Positions 24,136 through 33,236 of a DNA stretch of 44,885 bases are shown here, piece after piece; the first letter of the stretch is position 1; every line of letters starts with the position of its first letter. This DNA is from a bacterium (GTDB lineage Bacteria > UBP6 > UBA1177): assembly GCA_022703485.1 (NCBI GenBank), contig JAKLDO010000016.1, positions 1 to 44,885 on the forward strand, read 5' to 3'. The notes under the pieces were generated by a model. That model searched no databases. It had not been told where the DNA came from and was given only the letters and a program-made list of their open reading frames with translations. The position numbers and the translations under genes were made by a program.

Positions 24136-27126
24136 ATGAAAAAAATTCTTGCAGTTCTTATTGTGCTCATGCCTGTTCTCGCTTTTGCCGCGATCGGACC
24201 GAATGTGTCTCAGGTCAATGGCGAAGAACTGAAATGGGAGGAGGGTGCGTGGGACTATTTCGTGATGTTCAAATCACTGATCGATCAGGTGACAGGCGAA
24301 GTCACAACGACTCCGGGAAACCCGCAGGCGGACACTTGCCTTGATATCAACACAGGATCGACATTTACGCTTACACCGGACCATGTTCCTTCTGACACCA
24401 ATATTGACAGGGCTTTTCTTATCTGGATATCTGCACAGGACCCTGCTAATTTCAACGGAGCGACTGACAATGCCGTCACCCTTTCATTTACGAATTCATC
24501 AAATTCTGCTGTTGCTCTTTCCACTGATGTCGTTTCGAATGTCAGCGGAAATCTGTTCACCCCGCCGTCATTTGATTATGAAGCTGTTTCGGACAGTTCT
24601 GACAGCACAGGTGTTTATACATACAGAGTCGAGGTCACCGAGTTCATGCAGCAGATAATAGAACTTGGCGCTTTGAACGACATAACCCTTACCGGTGAAG
24701 CCCTTTACGGTGATTATAATGTAAAAGGGATGGACTGCACAAGGAATCAGGCATATCTCACTACCAGCGGCATGGTCGGAGCGTGGGCTCTTGTTTTTGT
24801 ATATACTTCTGAAAAAATAAGCCCTAAGAAAATATATTTCTATAACGGTATGGAAGCATACAGATTTACTGAAGGCATCATCACTGTAAGCGGATTCGAA
24901 CTTCCCAATGAAGCAGAAGTAAGGCTTTCAATGATAGTTGCTGAAGGTGACCCCGGACTTGCAAGTGCAACGACAGATACTTTCCAGCCTGCTCCTCCTG
25001 AAGCACTTGCGTTGAAAGGACAGTCGGCCGCTAATTTCGAACTTCTGTGGAACGACTGCAATCCTCCGAAATTCACTCCGCTGAACTATACTGAGGTCTA
25101 TAATTCCATAACATCGATGTATACCTGGAATGCGGATTTTCCCACATGTATAGGCGGTGACCCGAACAATCCGAATGCCGATCTGCTTGAATATGCGGTC
25201 GATGCTGACACATTCCTTCTCAAGGCAAAAGAGTTCCCTTTCGATGGACATCTCAAAAAAGGTGATACTCAATTCTCTCTCAAGATCGGAGCGAATCAGG
25301 ACCAGGTCTACACAAATCTTCTTGTTGTAAGTGTCGACACGAAAGCACCCAAGTTCGATATTCCTGTCAATCCGGATACTCCTGACGGAAGGGAGAAAGG
25401 CTACTGCTCATGCTCCACAGAAGAGGATGCGGTATGTTTTGACAGACCGTTCTATTATCTTATCAAGATACAGAACTGGGGTGAGAACATAGCTGAAAAT
25501 GTAAAATTGCAGGATTCTCTTCCGAATACTGTCGAATATGTCCCGGGAACAACGGAGATCGCTAAAAATTTCAAAGACGGACTCGGTACCGACTGGACAA
25601 AGGTCGATGATGTTGATGGCAAGTTCCCGTTCGCTTCAGCTGTACAGGTTTCCGATCTCATGGGATACTGCGATAAAGGTACATTCGAGTGTCCTGATAC
25701 GGTAATGGTCAGGTTCGTAGTAAAACCCAAGAGCGATATTCCGAAGCATGAGACAATAAAGAACAGCGCTGTGATCACAGATGCCGGCAACATTCCTTAC
25801 AACACTAACAGCAACATAGCTCTTAGACTCAAGAACGGTGAATGCCCGGCAATAACAGCATGCAATCTTCCTCCTAAAATTCAATGCGGAGGCGTAGGCG
25901 GAGGAGGCAAAACTTGTGAAGACAAGGATGACTGTGAAGATGATCAGGAGTGCATTGACAACCAGTGTGTCGACAAAGGTGAGACAGGTGATCTTACAAG
26001 CAATGCCAAGATAACTTTCGGAGCAGGTCCGAACTCTCCCGATCCCGATACGACAGTAGTGATCCCCAGCCCGAAGAATGATATCGTGGCAGGACAGCTT
26101 TATCTCTATTCCGAAGGAAATGAAGGCAAATTCTATAATGTTTCGGGAATATCACTAAAATTCACATACGACAGTGATGTTGCGATCTCAAATATCAGGC
26201 TGGTAAAAGATAAGAATGGTAACGGTCTGATGGATAGTGATGAAACGGTCCTTTCATCGATAGGTTCCCTTTCAAATGCCAATTATGCCGAGTTCAACAT
26301 CATGAACCCGTCCGATAGGCTTGCTCCTGCAGATCAGAAGAACTATTACATTGTTGTTGTGGATGCATCTACAAATATAACTTCAGGCAGAGCGGGGAGC
26401 TTTATGTCCCAGATCGAGAACGCTGAAGCTATAAGGGTGGAGGATGCAGGCGCTGCAACAGTTGAAGGAAACGGTTTCAAATTCGCAACTTTCAGATTCG
26501 AGCCCTTGAACGGATTCATTTTCACAAAAGGTGAGAACGATCCGCAGGTCCCGGCTTTCAGCATGATAAATAATGATAATCCGTTCCTTCAGGTCAGAAC
26601 TAAATCAATGCAGGGCAGTGATACGATAAGGTCGATCCCTGTTAAAGCCCCCGCAGGCTTTGTAAAGTTCGGAGAAGGAATAAAATCCATAACACTGCTT
26701 CTTGACAATGACAAAGACGGCAAACATTCTTCTTCCGACACTGTGATACAGAAGATTTCAGCATTCGACAGTCCGACAACAGCCACATTCACTGATCTTG
26801 ATTCGTATCTTACATATTCAGAAGGTGAGGAGAAATATCTTCTTTTCAAATGCGAGTTCGCAATGAAAGATGGAGAAAAAGCTAAGATCACCATTTCCAG
26901 ACTTACATTGAACACAGATAAAGAGATAGCTGAACTCCCCGTATCATCCAAAGAGATCAGTTATGTATGCGACAAGAGCGATCCTAACTCCTGCACCGAC
27001 ATTCCGTCAGGCAAGGATGACGGATGCAGTATCACTACAGTGGAAAATACTTCATGGAATTTTGCAGGTATTTTTGTTATAGCTGTGATGTCTATTATTT
27101 CTATGATCGGATTCAGGAAGGATTGA
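24136..27126 (+). CDS. Large secreted surface protein with DUF11-like domain and sorting tail (paralogue 2)
   Basis: 996 residues, colinear with the protein at 20927-24052: signal peptide (VLAFA|A), 'GPNVSQVNGEELKWEEGAWDYFVMFKSL' and the shared 'TSGMVG.WAL.FVYTSE.ISPKKIYFY' block near residue 215. Then come a DUF11-like domain (about 430-590), a Cys segment CEDKDDCEDDQECIDNQC (about 595-612), Ca-type loops 'DKNGNGLMDSDE' and 'DNDKDGKHSSSD', and a terminal 'DGCSITTVEN' + helix + RKD sorting tail. AGGAGG precedes the ATG. Arose with its neighbour by tandem duplication followed by strong divergence. The 3' end overlaps convergent recJ by 14 nt. Confidence 0.82.
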   Translation: MKKILAVLIVLMPVLAFAAIGPNVSQVNGEELKWEEGAWDYFVMFKSLIDQVTGEVTTTPGNPQADTCLDINTGSTFTLTPDHVPSDTNIDRAFLIWISAQDPANFNGATDNAVTLSFTNSSNSAVALSTDVVSNVSGNLFTPPSFDYEAVSDSSDSTGVYTYRVEVTEFMQQIIELGALNDITLTGEALYGDYNVKGMDCTRNQAYLTTSGMVGAWALVFVYTSEKISPKKIYFYNGMEAYRFTEGIITVSGFELPNEAEVRLSMIVAEGDPGLASATTDTFQPAPPEALALKGQSAANFELLWNDCNPPKFTPLNYTEVYNSITSMYTWNADFPTCIGGDPNNPNADLLEYAVDADTFLLKAKEFPFDGHLKKGDTQFSLKIGANQDQVYTNLLVVSVDTKAPKFDIPVNPDTPDGREKGYCSCSTEEDAVCFDRPFYYLIKIQNWGENIAENVKLQDSLPNTVEYVPGTTEIAKNFKDGLGTDWTKVDDVDGKFPFASAVQVSDLMGYCDKGTFECPDTVMVRFVVKPKSDIPKHETIKNSAVITDAGNIPYNTNSNIALRLKNGECPAITACNLPPKIQCGGVGGGGKTCEDKDDCEDDQECIDNQCVDKGETGDLTSNAKITFGAGPNSPDPDTTVVIPSPKNDIVAGQLYLYSEGNEGKFYNVSGISLKFTYDSDVAISNIRLVKDKNGNGLMDSDETVLSSIGSLSNANYAEFNIMNPSDRLAPADQKNYYIVVVDASTNITSGRAGSFMSQIENAEAIRVEDAGAATVEGNGFKFATFRFEPLNGFIFTKGENDPQVPAFSMINNDNPFLQVRTKSMQGSDTIRSIPVKAPAGFVKFGEGIKSITLLLDNDKDGKHSSSDTVIQKISAFDSPTTATFTDLDSYLTYSEGEEKYLLFKCEFAMKDGEKAKITISRLTLNTDKEIAELPVSSKEISYVCDKSDPNSCTDIPSGKDDGCSITTVENTSWNFAGIFVIAVMSIISMIGFRKD

Positions 27127-28837
27127 TCACAAAGTCTTTGATATAAAGCTGAAGCGTTATATTTCCGCCATATATATTTATTCTTGGAAAATAAACTATA
27201 TCGATCCTGTCTCCCTGATTGGGCACTTCGTTGCCGTTTAGAAGACCGAAACCGATGGAGTTAAAAGTCATTGTGGTGTTATCAGCCCCCAGCTTCCAGT
27301 GAAGGTGTGATCTGTTGATAATGCTCTGTTTGAGTATCTGCACATTCCTTGCGATGAAGCAGGGTTCCTGATTATTCATTCCGAATGGTTCCAGTTTTGA
27401 AAGGGCTACGATCAGTTCTGGGGCCAGTTCACTAAGAGGAAGTTCTCCGTCTATCTCGGTGGACTGACTGTATGTCTCCTGAGCAAGAGCCTGCCCTGCA
27501 AGCCGGTTGAAATTCTCGATGAATTCAGGGATATTAGTCTCTTTAATGGTGAGTCCTGCCGCATATTTGTGTCCACCGTACTGGACAAGATAACCGCTGA
27601 GCTGTTCAAGTACATTATATATATGGAGCTGAGGAATGCTTCTGGCGCTTCCCCGGCCTATTCCATCCTCGACAGAGATCATGATCGTCGGTTTGTAGTA
27701 TTTTTCCACAAGTCTTGATGCAACTATGCCGATCACGCCGGGGTGCCATTTTTCAGAAAACAGAATTAATGCGTTTTTGCTGAGGACATCACTGTTCTCT
27801 ACTTTGGAAATCGCCTGATCAAATATCTCCGCCTCAAGCTGCTGTCTGTATTCATTCGTCAGGTTAAGCTCCTCGGCCATTTTCAGTGCTGCATCGTAGT
27901 CACTGTTCAGTATCAGTTCAAGTCCTTTGATAGCATTTCCGATCCTGCCTGCGGCATTTAGTCTCGGCGCCATTTTATAGCTTATCACAGCAGGAGTTAT
28001 CTCTTTCAGGTTCTTCACTCCGCAGATGTTCGCAAGAGCCATCAATCCGGGTCTTTTATTCTTCTGCATCTGAAGAAGACCGTATTTGACAAATATTCTG
28101 TTCGAATCAATTAACGGCACCATGTCAGCTACAGTTCCTAATGCAACAACATCCATATACTCAACAAGGTTCGGCAGGGTTCCTTTGAAAAATCCGTCCT
28201 TTTCGATCATTTTCTTAAGAACCATCAGGAAAGAGAAAGCGACTCCCACTGCGGCCATCTCCTTGAAAGGATATGTACAGTCCTTCTGATGGGGATTCAC
28301 TATCGCTACTGCATCAGGAACGATCTCTCCCACATGGTGATGATCGATTATTATTGTTTCAAGCCGGAGGTCCTTTGCATATTTTACCTCGTCAAAACTT
28401 GTTATTCCGCAATCAACCGTGATGACAAGCTCTCCGCCGTTAGTCGCGATCTCTTCCAGAGTATATGTATTCAGACCGTAACCGTCCTCAAGTCTGTGAG
28501 GTATGTAGTAATCTACATGCGCTCCGACATGAGTGAGGAATTCATACATGATAAGAGTTGAAGTTATGCCGTCCACATCATAATCACCGTATATGACGAT
28601 CCGGCGCCTTTCCTTGATATATCTGATGATTATCTCTGATGCTTTTTCAGAATCTTTCAGAAGGAACGGATCCGGAAGCATTTTCAGTTTAGCCTGAAGA
28701 AAGAAACTGGCGGCCTCGACCCCGTCTATACCTCTGTTCACCAGAACGGAAGAAACAGTTTTTGATATTCCGAGGGTCTTTGAAAGCGTTTCAACTTTAT
28801 TCCTGTCCGGCTTAAGTATTTGCCATTTTTCCTTCAT
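27113..28837 (-). CDS. recJ: Single-stranded-DNA-specific exonuclease RecJ
   Basis: 574 residues, a DHH-family 5'-3' exonuclease for recombination and mismatch repair. Motifs: YGDYDVDGITST (motif I, about residue 84), 'ITVDCGITS' (II), IIDHHHVGE (III, DHH) and 'MDVVALGTVADMVPL' (IV). The DHHA1 part carries 'HPGVIGIVASRLVEKYYKP' and GRGSARS, followed by 'GGHKYAAG' and the C-terminal OB-like domain. Length matches E. coli RecJ (577). Starts 1 nt after the secF stop, so it is the distal gene of the yajC-secD-secF-recJ unit. Confidence 0.95.
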   Translation of the reverse strand: MKEKWQILKPDRNKVETLSKTLGISKTVSSVLVNRGIDGVEAASFFLQAKLKMLPDPFLLKDSEKASEIIIRYIKERRRIVIYGDYDVDGITSTLIMYEFLTHVGAHVDYYIPHRLEDGYGLNTYTLEEIATNGGELVITVDCGITSFDEVKYAKDLRLETIIIDHHHVGEIVPDAVAIVNPHQKDCTYPFKEMAAVGVAFSFLMVLKKMIEKDGFFKGTLPNLVEYMDVVALGTVADMVPLIDSNRIFVKYGLLQMQKNKRPGLMALANICGVKNLKEITPAVISYKMAPRLNAAGRIGNAIKGLELILNSDYDAALKMAEELNLTNEYRQQLEAEIFDQAISKVENSDVLSKNALILFSEKWHPGVIGIVASRLVEKYYKPTIMISVEDGIGRGSARSIPQLHIYNVLEQLSGYLVQYGGHKYAAGLTIKETNIPEFIENFNRLAGQALAQETYSQSTEIDGELPLSELAPELIVALSKLEPFGMNNQEPCFIARNVQILKQSIINRSHLHWKLGADNTTMTFNSIGFGLLNGNEVPNQGDRIDIVYFPRINIYGGNITLQLYIKDFVINPS

Positions 28838-28838
28838 T

Positions 28839-29963
28839 CTATGTGGTTTTCTCCTTGTTCATCCATTTTTCCACCAGAAGTGTAATGGGTGAAGCGATAA
28901 ATAAAGTTGAATAAGATCCTGTTATAAGGCCGAATGTCATGGCGAGAGCGAATCCTTTTATTGCTTCACCACCAAGGAAAAGTAGTGACAGAACGGCAAC
29001 AAGTGTGGTGAATGAAGTTAACAAAGTTCTTGTAAGTGTTTCGTTAAGGCTCACATTCATTTTTTCAGCAAGGGTGATACCTTTCTTGGGGTTATTCCAA
29101 TTTTCTCGTATCCTGTCGTAGATGACTATGGTATCGTTTATCGAATATCCGACTATTGTAAGGAGCGCGGCAACGATGGTAAGGTCAAAAGGCAGTCTGA
29201 AAAGAGACCACAGTCCGACAGTTATCATTACATCGTGAAAAAGAGATATTACTGCACCGGGAGCAAACTGAATATTGAATCTGAAAGCGACATAGATCAG
29301 TATTGCTATAAGAGAGTACAGAACCGCCTGAAATGCAGAGAATCTAAGTTTTTCGCCGACTTTAGGACCGACAAGCTCCACTCTGAGAAGTTCGGGATTG
29401 GTTCCTGATTTTTCTTTTATTGCGCTCATTATTTCAGTAGTGAGACCTTCAAGCATTACTTTGTATATATGTCTTTCACCGACTTTTTTGTATTCTACAG
29501 TGCCTCTTGTCGGAATTTTGAACTGTTCAGTAAGATTCTTGAGTTTGGCTTCATCTACAGGGGTTTCGAACCACATTTCAATTCTGTCTCCGACTTGAGA
29601 ATCAAAATATTTCTTTGTCATTTTTGAGTCGGGAAATTCGTTCTTTACGCTTTCGATGTATTTATTGATCGTTTCATCGTCGACCATGGAAATGTTAAGG
29701 AACCTGATAAGGAACTCATTATTTTTTCCTTCGAACTGCTGAATATCGACATTTCCGAAGCTTGATAGATGCTTTCTCATGTCTTCTGTGGAAATTCCGT
29801 CAGCTTTAACCTGTATTTCTGTCCCGCCGGCGAAGTCAACGCCATAGTTAAGACCAAGTACAAGGAAAAGAATAATGCTTGCTCCTACCAGTATAGAAGA
29901 GATGATTCCGCATAGTTTAAATTTACTGACAAAATCGATCTTTGTGTTTAAAAATATATTCAT
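28839..29963 (-). CDS. secF: Protein translocase subunit SecF
   Basis: 374 residues, an inner-membrane RND-type subunit that with SecD uses the proton-motive force to help complete Sec export. One helix at residues 17-38, then 'LGLNYGVDFAGGTEIQVK', a large periplasmic domain longer than in E. coli (about 40-205), then five helices with 'DVMITVGLWSLFRLPFDL', 'GYSINDTIVIYDRIREN' and 'LLTSFTTLVAVLSLLFLGG'. Downstream of secD by 10 nt and 1 nt from recJ. Confidence 0.96.
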   Translation of the reverse strand: MNIFLNTKIDFVSKFKLCGIISSILVGASIILFLVLGLNYGVDFAGGTEIQVKADGISTEDMRKHLSSFGNVDIQQFEGKNNEFLIRFLNISMVDDETINKYIESVKNEFPDSKMTKKYFDSQVGDRIEMWFETPVDEAKLKNLTEQFKIPTRGTVEYKKVGERHIYKVMLEGLTTEIMSAIKEKSGTNPELLRVELVGPKVGEKLRFSAFQAVLYSLIAILIYVAFRFNIQFAPGAVISLFHDVMITVGLWSLFRLPFDLTIVAALLTIVGYSINDTIVIYDRIRENWNNPKKGITLAEKMNVSLNETLTRTLLTSFTTLVAVLSLLFLGGEAIKGFALAMTFGLITGSYSTLFIASPITLLVEKWMNKEKTT

Positions 29964-29973
29964 TTTCGCCCCC

Positions 29974-31713
29974 TTAGTGCTTATTCTGCATTTTAAAGAA
30001 AACGGATTTTACGCCGGCTTTCAAAAGGTATTTAAAGATGATCTTTGTAACAAATATTGCAGTGAACATACTTGAAGCAATACCTATGAGAAGCGTAATG
30101 GCGAAACCTTTGATCGGTCCTGTTCCGAATTCCCAAAGAATAAAGGATGTTATAACAGTTGTCAGATTGGAGTCGAGAATCGCTGTCCATGCCATGTCAT
30201 ATCCTTGATCAATGGCATCTGAAAGCACTTTTCCAGCACGGAGTTCCTCCTTGATCCTTTCGTTGATGATGACATTGGCGTCAACTGCCATACCCACCGT
30301 GAGAAGAATACCTGCGATACCGGGGAATGTCAGTGTCGCACCGAAAGCCGCCATTGCGGCCATGATGAAAAGAAGGTTCAGAAATAAAGCTATATTGGCT
30401 ATTATTCCTGCAATTCCATAAAAAACAATCATGAAAAACACAACAGCAAAAAACCCGACAGTTACAGAAATTTTTCCTTTTTCAATGGAATCCTGACCGA
30501 GGCTCGGACCCACTGTGCGGTTCTCTTCAAATGTGACCGGAGCGGGAAGCGATCCAGCCCTGAGGACAAGTGCAAGGTCTTTAGCCTCCTGGAAAACGGT
30601 GTCATAATCACCCATGGAATTAAGCGTTATCATTGCGCTTCCGCCTTCGATCTTTGTCTGGATCACAGGAGCGCTGTTCACTTTTTCATCAAGAACGATC
30701 GCCATTTTCCGTTTTACATACTTGCCTGTAACATCAGCAAATATCTGAGCGCCGTTCTTGTCGAATGTCATGCTGACATATGGTCTGTTCTTCTGTTCAT
30801 CTATTGACACTCTTGCATCAGTGAGCATATCGCCTGTAACATAGGCCTGCTTGTAGAGAAGATATGACTGATACTCTTTTTCACCATTAGGATAGGCTGT
30901 TTCTTCAAGAAGGAATTCAGTTCCTTCCGGTGCTTTGTCACTGAGGAACTTCCTGAGTGCGGCACGGTCTTTTCCTGAAGCATATTTGTATGTCAGGAGC
31001 GTTCCGTCGGAATTAGTGCCTCTTCCCTGCATCAGTGCTATGCCTTCAGGAACTTCACCGGTATATTCACCGAGCGGGTCCTTATCTTCGGCAACGATCT
31101 TGAACTCAAGCTGAGCTGTCTGACCGATGATGCTTCTTGCTCTCTCGACATCTTTGTAGCCGGGGAGCTGAATGAGTATGGCGTTCTCGCCCTGCCTTGC
31201 GACAATGGGTTCTTTAAGACCGAGTTCATCGATCCTTGAACGGAGAGTCTCAAGAGCCTGTTCAACCGAGTTCTCCTTGATCTGTCTGATCGTGTCCTCT
31301 CTCATCTGGAGGGTCACGGTGTCACCATCGACAGTTGTTTTCTTGAGATCATTGAAGTAATCGACCACTTTATCCCTGAATTTGTCCTTGTCAGCTTCGG
31401 GTTTAAGTTTCACGATGACCGAAAATGATTCGGGTTCAACGCTGACAGATTCATACGGGATAGTTTCATCATCAAGTCTGATCCTTATTTCGTCCGTTCT
31501 GCGGTCAAGTCTGTCCTGAGCAGCCTTTTCCGTATCAACGCTGAGAACGAAATGGATACCGCCCTTAAGGTCGAGACCGAGACTTATTCCTTCGTTGATC
31601 TTTGATGTCCAGGGGTATTTTTCCTGATCTACTAAAGACGGGATAAGCATAACAACAGCAATGATGATTAGGACAAAAGTGAAAATTGCTCTTGCCATCC
31701 AGTTTTTTTCCAT
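29974..31713 (-). CDS. secD: Protein translocase subunit SecD
   Basis: About 579 residues. N-terminal helix, then 'LGLDLKGGIHFVLSVD', the P1 periplasmic domain and 'VEQALETLRSRIDELGL'. A 'LRAGSLPAPVTFEENRTVGPSLGQDSI' segment precedes six helices, with the conserved 'VDANVIINERIKEELRAG' motif. The ATG at 31713 is used here; a TTG 9 nt upstream sits directly on the AAGGAGA site and is unlikely. The ATG has a rather long 9-10 nt spacing from it. Acts with SecF and YajC on the SecYEG translocon. Confidence 0.96.
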   Translation of the reverse strand: MEKNWMARAIFTFVLIIIAVVMLIPSLVDQEKYPWTSKINEGISLGLDLKGGIHFVLSVDTEKAAQDRLDRRTDEIRIRLDDETIPYESVSVEPESFSVIVKLKPEADKDKFRDKVVDYFNDLKKTTVDGDTVTLQMREDTIRQIKENSVEQALETLRSRIDELGLKEPIVARQGENAILIQLPGYKDVERARSIIGQTAQLEFKIVAEDKDPLGEYTGEVPEGIALMQGRGTNSDGTLLTYKYASGKDRAALRKFLSDKAPEGTEFLLEETAYPNGEKEYQSYLLYKQAYVTGDMLTDARVSIDEQKNRPYVSMTFDKNGAQIFADVTGKYVKRKMAIVLDEKVNSAPVIQTKIEGGSAMITLNSMGDYDTVFQEAKDLALVLRAGSLPAPVTFEENRTVGPSLGQDSIEKGKISVTVGFFAVVFFMIVFYGIAGIIANIALFLNLLFIMAAMAAFGATLTFPGIAGILLTVGMAVDANVIINERIKEELRAGKVLSDAIDQGYDMAWTAILDSNLTTVITSFILWEFGTGPIKGFAITLLIGIASSMFTAIFVTKIIFKYLLKAGVKSVFFKMQNKH

Positions 31714-31734
31714 AACTAACAATCTCCTTATCTC

Positions 31735-32094
31735 TTAAAGTTCTTCATTTCCTGTGACTTTACCTGTGATGACCATTTTCTGTACGGTGATCAATACCTT
31801 AGGTGATATTTCAAGTTTGATATCACCATTCTCTTTGATCTCGCTTATTCTCCCTTTTATTCCGCAATTCATCAGAACGAAATCACCTTTCTGAAGCTGA
31901 TTGAGCATCTCAAGGTGTTTTTTCTGCTGTTTTTTCTGCGGAAGAATGACAAGAAAGTAAAAGATCGCAAAGATCAGAATAAAAGGCAGCAGCATATTCA
32001 GGACCCCCATCATTCCGCCACCCTGCCCGGCGTTTTGCGCGATAGCAGTATCGCCCAGCAATTTCAACAGGTTAGAGTTCAAATTCGCCTCCAT
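31735..32094 (-). CDS. yajC: Sec translocase accessory subunit YajC
   Basis: 119 residues. One membrane helix (about 33-51, 'LLPFILIFAIFYFLVILPQ') then 'KKQQKKHLEMLNQLQKGDFVLMNCGIKGRISEI', the YajC signature. The ATG at 32094 has no clear ribosome site; GGAGG lies just inside, so a TTG at 32082 (codon 5) is a real alternative. First gene of a leftward yajC-secD-secF-recJ operon, with a plausible promoter at 32124-32152. Confidence 0.93.
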   Translation of the reverse strand: MEANLNSNLLKLLGDTAIAQNAGQGGGMMGVLNMLLPFILIFAIFYFLVILPQKKQQKKHLEMLNQLQKGDFVLMNCGIKGRISEIKENGDIKLEISPKVLITVQKMVITGKVTGNEEL

Positions 32095-32123
32095 TTTTCA
32101 AGGTTTATCCAATTCAGCGACGC

Positions 32124-32152
32124 ACTCTAGCATAAATGATTTTATTAAGCAA
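32124..32152 (-). promoter_or_regulatory. Putative promoter of yajC-secDF-recJ
   Basis: Minus strand TTGCTT (32147-32152), 17-nt spacer, TAGAGT (32124-32129), with TGC directly before the -10, giving an extended -10 element. It lies 29 nt upstream of the yajC ATG. Confidence 0.5.
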
Positions 32153-32187
32153 GAATTAAGTATTAGATAATATATTAGAACTTATTA

Positions 32188-33225
32188 TCAGCTTTCGGTC
32201 TTTTTGAATACGAAAGGATAGGTCACCACGACAATGCCTCCTCCTTTAGGTGAGGGGAATCTGATCTGTCTGACGGTCGAAGCTATGCAGTTCTCCACAC
32301 TGTCATTGCCCATTGTGGTTCTGTGGACTTTGCTTGTTGACACTGAACCGTTGCCGGTGATCGTGAAATTTATCACTATTCTGCCGTTGATACCTTCATT
32401 CTTTGCAAGTTCTTTTTCATAACACCATTTGATCTTTGCGAGGTTCCTTCTGATGTAGCTGTCTATCACTGACCTGTCAAGCGCTCCCATTATCACTGCG
32501 CCGTTGCCGCCTGTAGTGAGATCAGAAGGTTTCTTTTTAATGACCGATGCTGTCTCCATTCCGTATTTGCTTCCGGGATTACCGCCTTTTCCTCTGGTGT
32601 TAAGTCCTCCTATGTCAAGCGCATTTCCGTCCCCGCCTGTTCCGAAACCTTTTACCGAAAGTCCGCCCGAACCGAACTGGTCAACTCCCGTGAGCCCTGC
32701 AACTGATCCAAGGTTCTTGTCAAGTCCCGCTCCGAGTCCGCCGCCGCCGAAAACTCTGTCAAAACGGGCGGAACCGCTTGAAAGCACTCCCATTATTCCT
32801 GTCGATACGGCGATCTTTTTGTCAATAGACTTCCTGCTGCTTCCTTTTGTGTTTGCGATGCTGCTTTTTTTGTCACCGACCCGGCCTCCTTCACCGAGAG
32901 CTTTTCTTGACTGTGCCGCATCGTTGATACCGTCTTTTGGAGTTTCAAGTATTATCTTTTTCTCAGGTGCAACCTCTTCAACTTCGGGTTCAGGTTCGGT
33001 TTTAGGAGGTGCCTGAACGTTTGCGAATCTTTCAAAATCGGCATTATCGATGATGTCCACTTCAATTGGCGGTATCTCCATTATCAGACCGAGCATGTAA
33101 AACCCGAAAAAGAACAGAGTGAACATTATTACGGCAAAATCCCTGTCCACAAGTTCAAGGAACTCGTCAATGAAATTCCTTTTGAAAACCGGTCTTTCCC
33201 TGCTGTTTAAAGTTGAGCTTTTCAT
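32188..33225 (-). CDS. TonB-like membrane protein, AgmX/PglI C-terminal domain
   Basis: About 345 residues; ATG at 33225 with GGAGGG upstream. One membrane helix (about residues 30-49), a Pro/Glu linker (PPKTEPEPEVEEVAPEKK), a Gly-rich module (about 140-225), then a C-terminal domain (about 245-345): 'SVIDSYIRRNLAKIKWCYEKEL' and 'GRIVINFTITGNGSVS..KV..TTMGNDSVENCIASTVRQIRFPSPKGGGIVVVTYPFVF'. This fits the AgmX/PglI family of myxobacterial gliding and energy-coupling proteins, related to TonB. The two Cys of WCYEK and ENCIA fit a disulfide. The Gly module is nearly the same as in the upstream vWA lipoprotein. Probably spans the periplasm and links an inner-membrane motor to an outer partner. 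Confidence 0.8.
   Translation of the reverse strand: MKSSTLNSRERPVFKRNFIDEFLELVDRDFAVIMFTLFFFGFYMLGLIMEIPPIEVDIIDNADFERFANVQAPPKTEPEPEVEEVAPEKKIILETPKDGINDAAQSRKALGEGGRVGDKKSSIANTKGSSRKSIDKKIAVSTGIMGVLSSGSARFDRVFGGGGLGAGLDKNLGSVAGLTGVDQFGSGGLSVKGFGTGGDGNALDIGGLNTRGKGGNPGSKYGMETASVIKKKPSDLTTGGNGAVIMGALDRSVIDSYIRRNLAKIKWCYEKELAKNEGINGRIVINFTITGNGSVSTSKVHRTTMGNDSVENCIASTVRQIRFPSPKGGGIVVVTYPFVFKKTES
32735..32799. repeat. Copy 1 of a shared 65-bp Gly-rich module
   Basis: Aligns with 34861-34925 without gaps, with 8 differences. It is the core of a longer shared protein module (about 80 residues) in two adjacent genes. Confidence 0.7.
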
Positions 33226-33236
33226 GATACCCTCCT

